Positions 1 to 8,166 are shown, numbered from the stretch's first letter. The stretch: 24,547 nucleotides of DNA from Clostridia bacterium DTU080 (GCA_001513395.1 LFTP01000082.1:1-24547), one strand, 5' to 3'. A program made the numbers and translations. The notes: generated by a model from the sequence alone, not told the origin.

Positions 1-13
1 GGGAGGCAAGAGC

Positions 14-1093
14 ATGACCGGCAAAGATCAGCTCTATGTGTTCGTCGGCACATACACTCGAGGCAACAGCGAAGGCATTTACGTCTATCGCTTTGATGTC
101 GCCACCTACGGCTGGCAGCTGCAAAGCGTGACTCCCGATCGACAAAACCCCGCCTATGTGGCCATTCACCCCAACGGACAGTTCTTGTATGCGGTCAACG
201 AAGTCAGAGATTTCACGGGTGCCAGAAGTGGCGCCGTGTCTGCCTTTGTTATCGACGAGAAGACAAAGAGCCTGCACCGTCTCAACCAACAGGCCAGCAT
301 GGGTACCGGACCCTGCCACCTGAGCGTCGATCCCGAAGGGCGTTGCGTTTTGGTGGCCAACTACGGCGGCGGTAGCGTTGCCATGCTGCCCATCAATGAG
401 GACGGTTCGCTCCAGGCGGCCACATCCTTCGTTCAACACGAAGGGCGCAGCGTGGATCCCAAGCGCCAGGAAGCCCCTCACGCGCACAACATCATCTTTG
501 ACCCGCAAGCCCGTTTTGCCCTGGCCGCCGATTTGGGCCTGGACAGAATAGTGATCTACAAGATTGATCGCCATCAATGGCGACTCGTTCAGCACACACC
601 GCCTTGGGCCACGCTTTCACCGGGTGCCGGGCCGCGGCATTCAGTTTTTCATCCAAACGGTCGATTCTTCTATGTGATAAACGAACTCAATTCCACGATC
701 ACGGTCTTCTCCTATGACGGCGAGGAGGGACGACTGACTGCGCTCCAGACGGTGACGACGCTTCCCGAGGGTTTTTCCGACACCAACTACTGCGCGGATA
801 TCCACATTCACCCGTCGGGACGCTTCCTTTACGGTTCCAATCGGGGCCACGACAGCATCGTGAGCTATCGAGTGGATCGCTCTTCGGGTTATCTCGATCT
901 GATTAACCACCACTCCACCCGCGGACGCACCCCGCGCGGTTTTGCCGTCGACCCGAGCGGATCGTTCCTGATCGTCGCCAATCAAGACAGCGACAACATC
1001 GTAGCCTTTCGCATCGACGAGCAAACCGGGGATCTGCGCCAGGTCAGTGAGCTGGACGGGCTTCCGACTCCAACATGTGTCAAGATTCTGTAG
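14..1093 (+). CDS. Lactonase-family seven-bladed beta-propeller protein (6-phosphogluconolactonase-like)
   Basis: This 359-residue protein matches the lactonase (YbhE/Pgl-type beta-propeller) family in length and pattern. It opens with VFVGTYTRGNSEGIYVYRFD and repeats a blade motif of the form HPNGxFLYxxNE / DPSGxFLIVANxxxDNIVxFxID at roughly residues 53, 106, 162, 218, 266 and 313. Family members hydrolyse lactones such as 6-phosphogluconolactone, but many act on other or unknown substrates, so the exact reaction is not claimed. There is no signal peptide, which points to the cytoplasm. The ATG at 14 follows a GGGAGG ribosome site at the very start of the window, so the gene appears complete. 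It is 34 bp upstream of the metallo-beta-lactamase gene on the same strand, and the two are probably co-transcribed. Confidence 0.88.
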   Translation: MTGKDQLYVFVGTYTRGNSEGIYVYRFDVATYGWQLQSVTPDRQNPAYVAIHPNGQFLYAVNEVRDFTGARSGAVSAFVIDEKTKSLHRLNQQASMGTGPCHLSVDPEGRCVLVANYGGGSVAMLPINEDGSLQAATSFVQHEGRSVDPKRQEAPHAHNIIFDPQARFALAADLGLDRIVIYKIDRHQWRLVQHTPPWATLSPGAGPRHSVFHPNGRFFYVINELNSTITVFSYDGEEGRLTALQTVTTLPEGFSDTNYCADIHIHPSGRFLYGSNRGHDSIVSYRVDRSSGYLDLINHHSTRGRTPRGFAVDPSGSFLIVANQDSDNIVAFRIDEQTGDLRQVSELDGLPTPTCVKIL

Positions 1094-1127
1094 AAGATGA
1101 CCAGGATTTTCGGAAGGAGTTTTTGCC

Positions 1128-2726
1128 GTGCGTCTTAAGTTCTGCGGTGCCGCCCAAACAGTCACCGGATCGGCTATCTTAGTGACAGCGAAAGATCAAC
1201 AAGTTCTCATCGACTGCGGGCTCTACCAGGGCAGCAAGGCTTTGCAGGAGCGAAACTACGGACCGTTTCCTTTTAACCCGGCTGAGATCGATGCCGTCGT
1301 GCTCACACACGCTCATATCGATCACAGCGGCCTGCTGCCCAAACTGGTCAAGGAAGGCTTTCGCGGTCCCATCTATGCTACTCCGCCAACGAAAGACCTT
1401 TGCGAGATCATGCTGGCTGACAGCGCTTATATCCAAGAGTCCGAGGTGGAGCGTAAGAACCGCAAACTAGCCCGACAGAACAAGCCTCTGCTTGCTCCCA
1501 TCTACACCGTGGCCGATGCCCATGCGACCATGGAGCGTTTCGAGGCCGTAGATTACTACCGTCGAGTGGCGGTCACCCCGAACATCATAGCGGTCTTGCG
1601 CCCCTCAGGGCACATGTTGGGCTCGGCATTGGTGGAGTTGCACGTTGTGGAAGAAGAAAAGCGAATCACGTTGCTTTTTACCGGCGATCTAGGTGCCAGC
1701 AACCGGCCGATCGTGCCTGATCCGGAGAAACCGGGTGCCGCCGACTTCGTCATCATGGAGGCCACCTACGGTGATCGGGCCCGTGAGGAGCCTGAAGACA
1801 ACTACATTGAGCTGGCTCGGATCATCAAGGACACGTTCCGCCGTGGGGGCAACGTCATTATCCCCGCCTTTGCCGTTGAGCGGACACAGGACCTTTTGTA
1901 CGGTCTCAATCGGCTCATCCACAGCGGGGAGTTGGCTCCACAGAATGTCTACGTCGACAGCCCTCTGGCCGTAGAGGCCACCCGAGTATTTGCCCGCCAT
2001 GTCGATCTGTTTGACGAGGAGGCTCAGCGCTTCCGCCACTTCGCCGGGGACGTACCCATCTATTTCCCAAATCTGCGCCTGGTGCGAACCCCTGAAGAAT
2101 CCATGCAGTTAAACAAGATCAAAAGCGGGGCCGTGATTATATCGGCCAGCGGCATGGCGCCGGCCGGTCGCATCAAACACCATTTGAAGCACAACCTCTG
2201 GAGACCGGAGTGCTCGGTGGTCTTTGTCGGCTATCAGGCGGAAGGCAGCCTTGGCAGGCAGATCGTCGACGGAGAACCGATCGTGCGTATTCACGGCGAA
2301 TACGTCAAGGTTCAAGCGGAAATCCATCAACTTGAGGGATTTTCAGCTCATGCCGATCAGCGCGAACTCATTGACTGGGTGTCACGACTGGAGCGCCTGC
2401 CCCGAGCCATCTTTTTGGTTCACGGTGAAGAGCGGGCCCTTGCCGATCTACAAGAGCTGCTCCATCGTCGTCTGGGCGTACCCATCGAGGTCCCAGCTCA
2501 TCTTTCCGAGTACGCGCTGGCGGACACCTCCACTCAGATCGCATCGGGCCTGGCCACCGGACGATTCCAACCGACCCTGTGGTCGACAACCCGTCAGCTG
2601 ATGGACGTACTTCGGGAACTGGAGCGGGCCGACATACCCGCCGAGGAATTGAGCGAACTCCTGGCTCAAGCGGAGTCTTTGCGTCAGACGGCCATCCGCA
2701 CACTCAAAGACGGCAGCGCCGCCTGA
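1128..2726 (+). CDS. Beta-CASP metallo-beta-lactamase fold RNase-like protein
   Basis: This 532-residue protein has the metallo-beta-lactamase core followed by beta-CASP and the RNA-specificity C-terminal segment. Visible motifs are HAHIDHSG (61-68, metal ligands), SGHMLGSA with H161, FTGDLG with D187, the beta-CASP segment ending in ISASGMAPAGR (about 338-348), GFSAHAD with H408, and FLVHGEE with H432. Proteins of this architecture are zinc-dependent RNA endo- or exonucleases (CPSF73/RNase J relatives), so a cytoplasmic RNA-processing role is the best inference. It is not RNase J itself: the N-terminal CGAAQTVTGSA is that of the shorter YSH1-like bacterial group. The start is GTG at 1128, supported by GGAAGGAG at 1112-1119. 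A 12-bp perfect hairpin follows the stop. Confidence 0.9.
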   Translation: MRLKFCGAAQTVTGSAILVTAKDQQVLIDCGLYQGSKALQERNYGPFPFNPAEIDAVVLTHAHIDHSGLLPKLVKEGFRGPIYATPPTKDLCEIMLADSAYIQESEVERKNRKLARQNKPLLAPIYTVADAHATMERFEAVDYYRRVAVTPNIIAVLRPSGHMLGSALVELHVVEEEKRITLLFTGDLGASNRPIVPDPEKPGAADFVIMEATYGDRAREEPEDNYIELARIIKDTFRRGGNVIIPAFAVERTQDLLYGLNRLIHSGELAPQNVYVDSPLAVEATRVFARHVDLFDEEAQRFRHFAGDVPIYFPNLRLVRTPEESMQLNKIKSGAVIISASGMAPAGRIKHHLKHNLWRPECSVVFVGYQAEGSLGRQIVDGEPIVRIHGEYVKVQAEIHQLEGFSAHADQRELIDWVSRLERLPRAIFLVHGEERALADLQELLHRRLGVPIEVPAHLSEYALADTSTQIASGLATGRFQPTLWSTTRQLMDVLRELERADIPAEELSELLAQAESLRQTAIRTLKDGSAA

Positions 2727-2742
2727 CAGTACCTTAATGCAG

Positions 2743-2769
2743 ACCTGGGATCCGCAACGGATCCCAGGT
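2743..2769. terminator. Perfect 12-bp hairpin between convergent genes (probable bidirectional terminator)
   Basis: Bases 2743-2754 are the exact reverse complement of 2758-2769, with a 3-base loop (CAA). The hairpin sits between the stop of the beta-CASP gene and the stop of the convergent DUF1540 gene. Neither side has a strong T-run, so intrinsic termination is inferred from position and stem strength. Confidence 0.55.
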
Positions 2770-2780
2770 TACGCTTAGAT

Positions 2781-3068
2781 TCAGCTTTTTTGAGCACTCT
2801 GCGTCACTTCAGCCCGGCTCAGCTTCGGCACTGGCGGGCTCGAGCTGCGATTTTTGTCATGGAAGGTCTTGCAACAAGTGGCCATGCAGCTTCGCGCCGA
2901 GGTGCTGCCGATCTCAGAGGCCACCTCCATCATGTTGGTAGCATCAACACGCTCAGGTGTGCTACTGGCCTCCGGATCGGTGGTCACCAGAATCTCTTTG
3001 GCCAGACAGTAGTTGCCAGTGTCCCAGTAATAGCAGTTTTCAACCGTACAGTGGATATGCTGCGGCAC
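2781..3068 (-). CDS. DUF1540 domain-containing cysteine-rich small protein
   Basis: The protein (95 residues from the chosen start) carries the DUF1540 pattern: CTVENC, then a cysteine eight residues on in YWDTGNYCLAKEILV, then SCMATCCKTF about 40 residues later. The spaced cysteines suggest a metal-binding or disulfide-stabilised fold; function is unknown for the family. The GTG at 3068 is chosen over the ATG at 3110. It is preceded six bases away by an AGAGGGGGG ribosome site (3083-3075), and the domain begins immediately after it (VPQHIHC). A polar tail of about 30 residues rich in S, P and K follows the domain. It lies 59 bp downstream of ridA on the same strand and may share its transcript. 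Confidence 0.8.
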   Translation of the reverse strand: MPQHIHCTVENCYYWDTGNYCLAKEILVTTDPEASSTPERVDATNMMEVASEIGSTSARSCMATCCKTFHDKNRSSSPPVPKLSRAEVTQSAQKS

Positions 3069-3127
3069 TGAATTCCCCCCTCTGCTTGATCTCCATCTTA
3101 GGATGAGCATTGGGGAGAGCCATTATG

Positions 3128-3508
3128 CTACGACCGCTGGATGGCGATGCAGTCTATCTCGACGCTGAATCCCGCCGGCAAATTGGCGCCGACCGTCGTC
3201 CGGCACGGATAGGGCTCATGGAAAAACTCTTTGTAGACCTCGTTGAAGGCCGGAAAGTCGTTCATATCACTGAGGTAGGCATTGACCTTGACCACCATAG
3301 TCAAATCAGACCCGGCGGCCTCCAAAATGGCTCTCACATTGTTCAAAGTCCGCCGCACTTGATCTTTGATCGAACCCTCAATCACCTTGCCCGTCGACGG
3401 ATCGACCGGTCCTTGGCCCGAGACGAAAATCAGATTTCCGGCTTTGAGGCCCTGTGAGTAGGGACCGGCACCTCGCGGTGCTCCTTGAGCAATAATCTGT
3501 TCTTTCAT
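3128..3508 (-). CDS. ridA: RidA family reactive enamine/imine deaminase
   Basis: The 126-residue product is a full-length RidA (YjgF/YER057c/UK114) protein. These cytoplasmic trimers hydrolyse reactive enamine/imine intermediates made by PLP enzymes such as threonine dehydratase. Visible family features are GPYSQG near residue 15, LIFVSGQGP, VVKVNAYLSDMNDF, and the C-terminal PCRTTVGANLPAGFSVEID, which supplies the expected carboxylate-binding Arg and the late Glu. The ATG at 3508 is preferred over the ATG at 3538: GAGGG lies 10 bases upstream, and the family starts right here (MKEQIIAQGAP). It is divergent from potA across about 300 bp, and the DUF1540 gene follows on the same strand. Confidence 0.93.
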   Translation of the reverse strand: MKEQIIAQGAPRGAGPYSQGLKAGNLIFVSGQGPVDPSTGKVIEGSIKDQVRRTLNNVRAILEAAGSDLTMVVKVNAYLSDMNDFPAFNEVYKEFFHEPYPCRTTVGANLPAGFSVEIDCIAIQRS

Positions 3509-3807
3509 ATCGTGACATCCCTCGCTTTTTTGATACACTGTCCATGCTGTTTCTCTTCAACACTCATCGTACCTGCCCTACCGTCTCAGAAAATTTGTCC
3601 CTGGGTGCTGAATGCGGAAGGTACCGCCACCACAAACGAGAATAAGAATGCATCAAGGTTGGTGGTGCACTGCGCACCCAACCGCGATAGTAGCGTGTCA
3701 AAAAATTGGTTTCTGCAAGCCGCGCATGAGCGCCCAGACTTGCCGGGGCGCTCATATCCATGAGTGCGCACTTGAGAAGCCGATAAAGGAGCGGGATCGA
3801 TCGAAGA
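3509..3807 (+). other. Divergent intergenic region / potABCD leader with two hairpins
   Basis: This 299-bp stretch between the divergent ridA and potA genes holds no convincing gene. Toward potA it contains two inverted repeats: GGTTGG-(TG)-GTGC pairing with GCACCCAACC (3657-3683, two-base bulge), and a perfect 10-bp stem ATGAGCGCCC / GGGCGCTCAT (3726-3735 with 3746-3755, 10-base loop). Neither is followed by a T-run, so they are not obvious terminators. No known riboswitch core was recognised, and no strong sigma-A promoter could be assigned on either strand. Confidence 0.4.
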
Positions 3808-4893
3808 ATGGTCAAGCTGGAATCGGTCAGCAAGATGTTTGGCGATTTTCTCGCCGTGGATAATCTCTCTATGGACGTCGCAGAGGGCGAATTTCTCACT
3901 TTGTTGGGTCCAAGCGGCTGCGGAAAAACCACCACACTGAGACTGATCGCCGGCTTTGAACAACCGACGTCTGGAAACGTCTACATTGGGAACAAAATGG
4001 TCAACGACGTTCCTCCCTATCGCCGCGATGTCAACACAGTCTTTCAGAATTATGCCTTATTCCCGCACCTTACTGTCTATGAAAATATCGCTTTTGGCTT
4101 GCGTCTGAGAAGACTTGACCCCTCCACCATCGATGAACGCGTACGCTGGGCGTTGAAACTGGTCAAACTCGACAACCTGGGCGAGCGCAAACCCCGTCAA
4201 CTCTCCGGCGGCCAGCAACAACGCGTGGCTCTGGCCCGGGCGCTGGTCTGTCACCCGAAGGTGCTTCTTCTCGATGAACCTTTGGGCGCACTTGATCTGA
4301 AAATGCGCAAAGCCATGCAGATCGAGCTAAAGAGCCTACAACGCCGGCTGGGCGTGACGTTCATCTACGTGACCCATGACCAAGAAGAAGCCTTGGCCAT
4401 GTCCGATCGCATTGCGGTCATGAACGCCGGAATCGTCCATCAACTGGATACCGCCGCGGCCATCTATGAGTATCCCAAAACCCGTTTTGTCGCCGATTTC
4501 ATCGGTGAGGCCAATCTGTTGCAGGCCCGCGTCAGCGAGATCACGGCGGACACTGTCTGGGCGGAAGTCAACGGTCACCGCCTCCCGTGCGCTCGGCGTG
4601 AGGGCTTGCGTCCGGACCAAGCGATTTGGATCATGGTCAGACCGGAAAACATCCGCGTTCTGCCCGTCTCATCCCAAGAAGCCCCTGCGCCGTCGGAAAA
4701 GACGGCGGTGGTCAAAGGAGTGCTGCGCGAAGTCGTCTATCTGGGAGCCACTCTGAAGGCTATAACGGACATCAATCCCGGCTTGACTATCACTGCCGCC
4801 AGATTGAGCAGCTCAAGCGTGGTCTCCATTCCTACCGATTCAGAAGTTCAGCTTCACTGGCCTTCGTCTGCCGGTCATATTCTTACTGAGTAA
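3808..4893 (+). CDS. potA: Spermidine/putrescine ABC transporter ATP-binding protein
   Basis: This 361-residue ATPase energises polyamine import at the inner face of the membrane. Motifs in order: Walker A GPSGCGKTT (34-42), Q-loop VFQNYALFPHLTVYENIAFG (78-97), signature LSGGQQQR (132-139), Walker B VLLLDEP (152-158), H-loop TH at 189-190, and a C-terminal TOBE-like regulatory domain (about 235-355). Length and the QNYALFPH form are typical of PotA rather than sugar-importer MalK proteins. The ATG at 3808 is the only reasonable start, but its ribosome site AAGGAG (3786-3791) is 16 bases away, which is unusually far. The gene heads the potABCD operon, with 15 bp to potB. Confidence 0.95.
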   Translation: MVKLESVSKMFGDFLAVDNLSMDVAEGEFLTLLGPSGCGKTTTLRLIAGFEQPTSGNVYIGNKMVNDVPPYRRDVNTVFQNYALFPHLTVYENIAFGLRLRRLDPSTIDERVRWALKLVKLDNLGERKPRQLSGGQQQRVALARALVCHPKVLLLDEPLGALDLKMRKAMQIELKSLQRRLGVTFIYVTHDQEEALAMSDRIAVMNAGIVHQLDTAAAIYEYPKTRFVADFIGEANLLQARVSEITADTVWAEVNGHRLPCARREGLRPDQAIWIMVRPENIRVLPVSSQEAPAPSEKTAVVKGVLREVVYLGATLKAITDINPGLTITAARLSSSSVVSIPTDSEVQLHWPSSAGHILTE

Positions 4894-4908
4894 AGAAAGG
4901 GATGCACC

Positions 4909-5817
4909 ATGGCTGTTTTTCCACAGCTTCGCAGACAACGCTCAAAGCGAGAAGAACCCATCGGTGAGATCCCCGGCGGACAGCGCCACCGCGCCATCCT
5001 GCTGATGCCGGGAATGATTTGGCTGGTGATCTTTAGCATCCTTCCGCTCGCCCTGGTCGTTGTCTACAGCTTTGCCAGCCGCGGCACATACGGTGGTATC
5101 GAGTTCAAGTGGACTCTGGAGAATTACGCTCGCCTGGCCGATCGGCTCTATCTGGCCATTCTGTGGCGTTCTTTTCTGTTTGCTTTTGCCACCACGGTTT
5201 TGTGCCTTGTTTTGGGCTATCCCATGGCATATGCCATAGCCTCCTCACCTGAGCCGAGGAAGAATCGCCTTCTGCTGCTTATCGTTGTGCCTTTTTGGAC
5301 CAACTTCCTCATTCGCACCTACGCCTGGATCATCATCCTGCGCGGACAAGGGCTGATCAACGGTCTGCTCATGCACCTAGGCCTGATTAGCGAGCCATTG
5401 AGAATGCTTTACACACCGGGAGCCGTACTGCTCGGTTTCGTCTACAACTGGCTGCCGTTTATGATCTTGCCGCTTTACGCTTCCCTGGAAAAGATCGACC
5501 GCTCGTACATCGAAGCAGCCATGGACCTGGGAGCCCAAGGTCGATACGTGTTGACCAAAGTCATACTGCCCCTGTCGTTGCCAGGCATTGCCGCCGGCTG
5601 TGTTTTGGTCTTCATTCCGGCACTGGCCATGTTCGCCATTCCGGACCTGCTCGGCGGAGCCCGCACCATGTTGGTCGGCAATCTGATCAAGAACCAGTTC
5701 CTGTCGGCCCGCAATTGGCCTTTTGGCTCAGCGGCCTCTGTCTTTTTGATCGTTGCCATGCTCCTGGCTCTTTTCATCTATAGACACGTCCTGCAAAGAG
5801 CGCAAGGACACGGCTAA
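4909..5817 (+). CDS. potB: Spermidine/putrescine ABC transporter permease PotB
   Basis: This 302-residue membrane protein has about six transmembrane helices (first at roughly 31-53, then near 88-110, 120-145, 170-190, 225-247 and 272-291). It carries the importer EAA-loop SYIEAAMDLGAQGRYVLTK (199-217), which contacts the ATPase. The N-terminus has a polar 28-residue cytoplasmic leader. The conserved segments FWTNFLIRTYAW and IPDLLGG are characteristic of PotB-type permeases. It pairs with PotC to form the polyamine channel. The ATG at 4909 follows AAAGAAAGGG. potC starts 15 bp after its stop. Confidence 0.94.
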   Translation: MAVFPQLRRQRSKREEPIGEIPGGQRHRAILLMPGMIWLVIFSILPLALVVVYSFASRGTYGGIEFKWTLENYARLADRLYLAILWRSFLFAFATTVLCLVLGYPMAYAIASSPEPRKNRLLLLIVVPFWTNFLIRTYAWIIILRGQGLINGLLMHLGLISEPLRMLYTPGAVLLGFVYNWLPFMILPLYASLEKIDRSYIEAAMDLGAQGRYVLTKVILPLSLPGIAAGCVLVFIPALAMFAIPDLLGGARTMLVGNLIKNQFLSARNWPFGSAASVFLIVAMLLALFIYRHVLQRAQGHG

Positions 5818-5832
5818 GGGGAGGTTTGGTCG

Positions 5833-6600
5833 GTGTCGCGACGCTGTCTGTGGATCTATGTCGTGTTAGGGTATCTTTTCTTATACTTGCCCATCGCGGT
5901 CCTCGTGGTGTTCTCCTTCAACGCTTCCCGCTTTAACGTCAACTGGGAAGGCTTTACACTGGCCTGGTACGCCAAACTGCTCACCAACGCCAATATCTTG
6001 GCCGCCGCCAAAAACAGTCTGATTATCGCTACGGTCACCACCGTGCTTTCCACGATCCTCGGCACGGGCCTGGCCTTGGGCATGCATCGCAATTCCTCTG
6101 TTTTGGGTCGCCTCACGGAGCTTTTCGTCTATGTACCGGTCATTGTTCCCGAAACCGTGATGGGGATATCGCTGTTGGCTTTTTTCGTGCTGACGAATAT
6201 CGAACTCGGTGTGACCTCGGTGATCATCTCCCATGTGGCCTTCTGTGCTCCGTTCGTGGCGCTTATCGTACAAGCCAGACTTGAGGGTTTTGACGATTCA
6301 CTCGTCGAGGCCGCTCTCGATCTCGGTGCCACCGAGTGGCAGGCCCTTTTCAGAGTCACCCTTCCTATTGCGGCTCCGGGGATTGTTGCCGGTGCACTGC
6401 TGGCTTTCACCATGTCTTTGGACGATTTTATCGTCACCTTTTTCACGGCCGGCCCCGGCTCAACCACTCTGCCGCTTTATATATTCTCCATGGTCAAATT
6501 CGGAGTCTCCCCTGAGATAAACGCCTTGTGTACAGTCTTGTTGGTGGTCTCCGCCACGGCCATCGTGGCCTATGACAAGTTAGTCCGTATTCGGGATTAA
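5833..6600 (+). CDS. potC: Spermidine/putrescine ABC transporter permease PotC
   Basis: This 255-residue permease partners PotB. It shows an uncleaved first helix (8-29), four to five further helices, and the EAA-loop SLVEAALDLGATEWQALF (156-173). The motif FTMSLDDFIVTFFTAGPG (192-209), with LPLYIFSMVKFGVSPEINAL after it, is highly typical of PotC/YdcV permeases. The start is GTG at 5833 with a good ribosome site (GGGGAGG, 5818-5824) 8 bases upstream; there is no closer ATG. potD follows after a 50-bp gap. Confidence 0.94.
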   Translation: MSRRCLWIYVVLGYLFLYLPIAVLVVFSFNASRFNVNWEGFTLAWYAKLLTNANILAAAKNSLIIATVTTVLSTILGTGLALGMHRNSSVLGRLTELFVYVPVIVPETVMGISLLAFFVLTNIELGVTSVIISHVAFCAPFVALIVQARLEGFDDSLVEAALDLGATEWQALFRVTLPIAAPGIVAGALLAFTMSLDDFIVTFFTAGPGSTTLPLYIFSMVKFGVSPEINALCTVLLVVSATAIVAYDKLVRIRD

Positions 6601-6650
6601 TCATCCGCGTTCTGGAGCACAGAAGCGCTAACGTAAGGAGGTCGGTTTGC

Positions 6651-7706
6651 ATGAAAAAAATCTTGGGCCGGTGGACTGTTCCTTTGGTGATCTTGTTGAT
6701 CGCGGCTGCGATCATTGTACCCAGGACTCTACGCGGCCGACAGACGGCTGAGTTGAACATCTTCAATTGGACCGAGTACATGCCTCAAGAGATCCTGGAT
6801 GCTTTCGCCAAAGAGTATCAGGTCAGGATTAACTACGACACGTATTCGAGCAACGAAGAGATGCTGGCTAAACTGACCGCCGGCGCCTCGGGCTATGATA
6901 TCATTGTTCCTTCTGACTATATGGTCTCAGTGCTTTTGAAGCAGGGACTGCTTGAGCCTTTGAACAAAGAGGTCCTTACCAACTGGGACAATCTGGACCC
7001 ACGGTTTTTAAACCTGGAGTTCGATCCGGAAAACCGCTACAGCGTACCCTACATGTGGGGTACGGTGGGCATTGCCGTCAACACGGAATTTGTCAAAGAC
7101 AAGATCACCAAGTGGGAGGACCTGTGGAATCCCAAGTACGCCGGCTATATAGTGTTGCCTGACGATCCCCGGGAGATAATCGGGATGGGCCTGCAAGTAA
7201 TAGGCAAGTCGCGCAACAGCACCGACCCGCAAGATCTCGAGGCCGCCAAACAGAAGCTAAGCGCGCTGATGCCAGCCGTCAAAGCCTTCGACAGCGACAG
7301 CCCCAAATCACTTCTGCTCTCCGGTGAGGTCTATTTGGGCATGGTTTGGAACGGAGAAGCGGTCCTGGCCGCTCTCGAGAATCCGAACATCCTCTATGTG
7401 ATACCGGAAGAAGGCGGCGGCATATGGATGGATACGTTGGCCATTCCCAAGTCAGCAAAGAACAAGGATCTGGCCCACGAGTTTATCAACTTCTTGCTGC
7501 GCCCCGAAATCAGCGCCCAGCTGTCGGAAGCGTTCCCTTACGGAAACCCGAACAAGGCGTCACACGCCTTTACCGACCCGAAGATATTGAACAACCCGGC
7601 AGCCTATCCTCCGGAGTCGGCTCTTCAAAAGGCGGAGTGGCTAAAAGACGTGGGCGAAGCTACGGTGATCTATGACAGGATCTGGACGGAACTCAAAGGG
7701 GAATAA
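6651..7706 (+). CDS. potD: Spermidine/putrescine-binding periplasmic/extracellular protein PotD
   Basis: This 351-residue substrate-binding protein delivers polyamines to PotBC. Family ligand-site segments are visible: FNWTEYMP (38-45, Trp and Tyr), VPSDYMV (86-92), MVWNGEA (231-237), GGIWMDTLAIP (256-266, Trp and Asp), and FPYGNPN (295-301). The N-terminus MKKILGRW followed by a hydrophobic helix (10-23) is a membrane anchor or signal. There is no lipobox cysteine, unusual for a Gram-positive-type binding protein, which is normally a lipoprotein. It may instead stay attached by its uncleaved helix or belong to a diderm host. The ATG at 6651 has an excellent TAAGGAGG ribosome site. It is the last gene of the pot operon, followed by a hairpin at 7741-7765. 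Confidence 0.95.
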   Translation: MKKILGRWTVPLVILLIAAAIIVPRTLRGRQTAELNIFNWTEYMPQEILDAFAKEYQVRINYDTYSSNEEMLAKLTAGASGYDIIVPSDYMVSVLLKQGLLEPLNKEVLTNWDNLDPRFLNLEFDPENRYSVPYMWGTVGIAVNTEFVKDKITKWEDLWNPKYAGYIVLPDDPREIIGMGLQVIGKSRNSTDPQDLEAAKQKLSALMPAVKAFDSDSPKSLLLSGEVYLGMVWNGEAVLAALENPNILYVIPEEGGGIWMDTLAIPKSAKNKDLAHEFINFLLRPEISAQLSEAFPYGNPNKASHAFTDPKILNNPAAYPPESALQKAEWLKDVGEATVIYDRIWTELKGE

Positions 7707-7740
7707 GGCTGGAACAAGAAGCTGAATGAGGCAGGGTGTC

Positions 7741-7765
7741 GGGAGGCGGAGCGAATCCGCCTCTC
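7741..7765. terminator. Hairpin between convergent potD and ferredoxin genes
   Basis: GAGGCGGA (7743-7750) pairs perfectly with TCCGCCTC (7756-7763), extendable by a G-T and a G-C pair, with a 5-base loop GCGAA. It lies between the convergent stops of potD (7706) and the ferredoxin gene (7772). The flanking sequence is only moderately T-rich, so the terminator call rests on position and stem. Confidence 0.55.
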
Positions 7766-7771
7766 GATCTC

Positions 7772-8032
7772 TTACTCTTGATAGTACTTGGCGTTCTTCT
7801 CGATGAAAGACTGCCACTCTTCGGGTACTTCGTCTTCGTGGAAGATGGCTTGTACCGGGCACTCGGCGGCGCAAGCTCCGCACTCTATGCACTCATCGGG
7901 ATTGATGTAGAGCTGCTCGGCCTCCTCGAAGCCCTCTTCATCCTTCGCGGGGTGAATGCATTCGACCGGACATACCTCAGTGCACGCTGTGTCTTTAACG
8001 CCAATGCAAGGTTCACAGATGACATATGCCAT
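7772..8032 (-). CDS. Thermus-type 7Fe/8Fe ferredoxin (two-cluster electron carrier)
   Basis: This small soluble ferredoxin (86 residues from the chosen start) has AYVICEPCIGVKDTACTEVC at its N-terminus. The CxxC...C...CP arrangement with a long loop is typical of a [3Fe-4S]/[4Fe-4S] site. The canonical DECIECGACAAECPVQAI [4Fe-4S] motif comes later. The C-terminal VPEEWQSFIEKNAKYY helix matches FdxA/Thermus-type ferredoxins. It is a plausible low-potential electron partner for the bifurcating hydrogenase in the same window, though nothing in the DNA links them directly. The ATG at 8032 is chosen over that at 8050: AAGGAGG lies 8 bases upstream and the family begins with MAYVI. Transcription probably starts from the extended -10 at 8136-8128. 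Confidence 0.93.
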   Translation of the reverse strand: MAYVICEPCIGVKDTACTEVCPVECIHPAKDEEGFEEAEQLYINPDECIECGACAAECPVQAIFHEDEVPEEWQSFIEKNAKYYQE

Positions 8033-8127
8033 TTCACAATCCTCCTTCATCAGCTACCACTATTCGCTTCGTGACTCGCTGTTCCTTCGTGTTGACAAAC
8101 AAACAAGGAGCCACGCATCCACCGCCG

Positions 8128-8136
8128 TATTATAAC
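8128..8136 (-). promoter_or_regulatory. Extended -10 promoter for the ferredoxin gene
   Basis: Read on the minus strand, 8136 to 8128 is TGTTATAAT, a perfect TGnTATAAT extended -10. No good -35 precedes it, which extended -10 promoters tolerate. It would give a leader of about 90 nucleotides before the ferredoxin ATG at 8032. The divergent membrane-protein gene starts 30 bp away on the other side. Confidence 0.5.
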
Positions 8137-8166
8137 ATTTAGCCAGCGCCGTAGGAGAGATGCCTC

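Noticed and set aside
3509..3807. Possible guanidine or other known riboswitch ahead of potABCD
   Set aside because: The hairpins do not contain the conserved cores of any riboswitch class I could recall; kept only as an unexplained structured leader.
8014..8045. Rex-like half site TTGTGAAATGG at the ferredoxin start codon (minus strand)
   Set aside because: Only one half matches; the second half (CATATGT) does not resemble TTCACAA, and the match includes the start codon context.
8092..8132. TTGACA (8092-8097) and TATTAT (8127-8132) as a plus-strand promoter for the membrane protein
   Set aside because: The spacing is about 29 bases, far beyond the 16-18 needed, so the two elements do not form one promoter.
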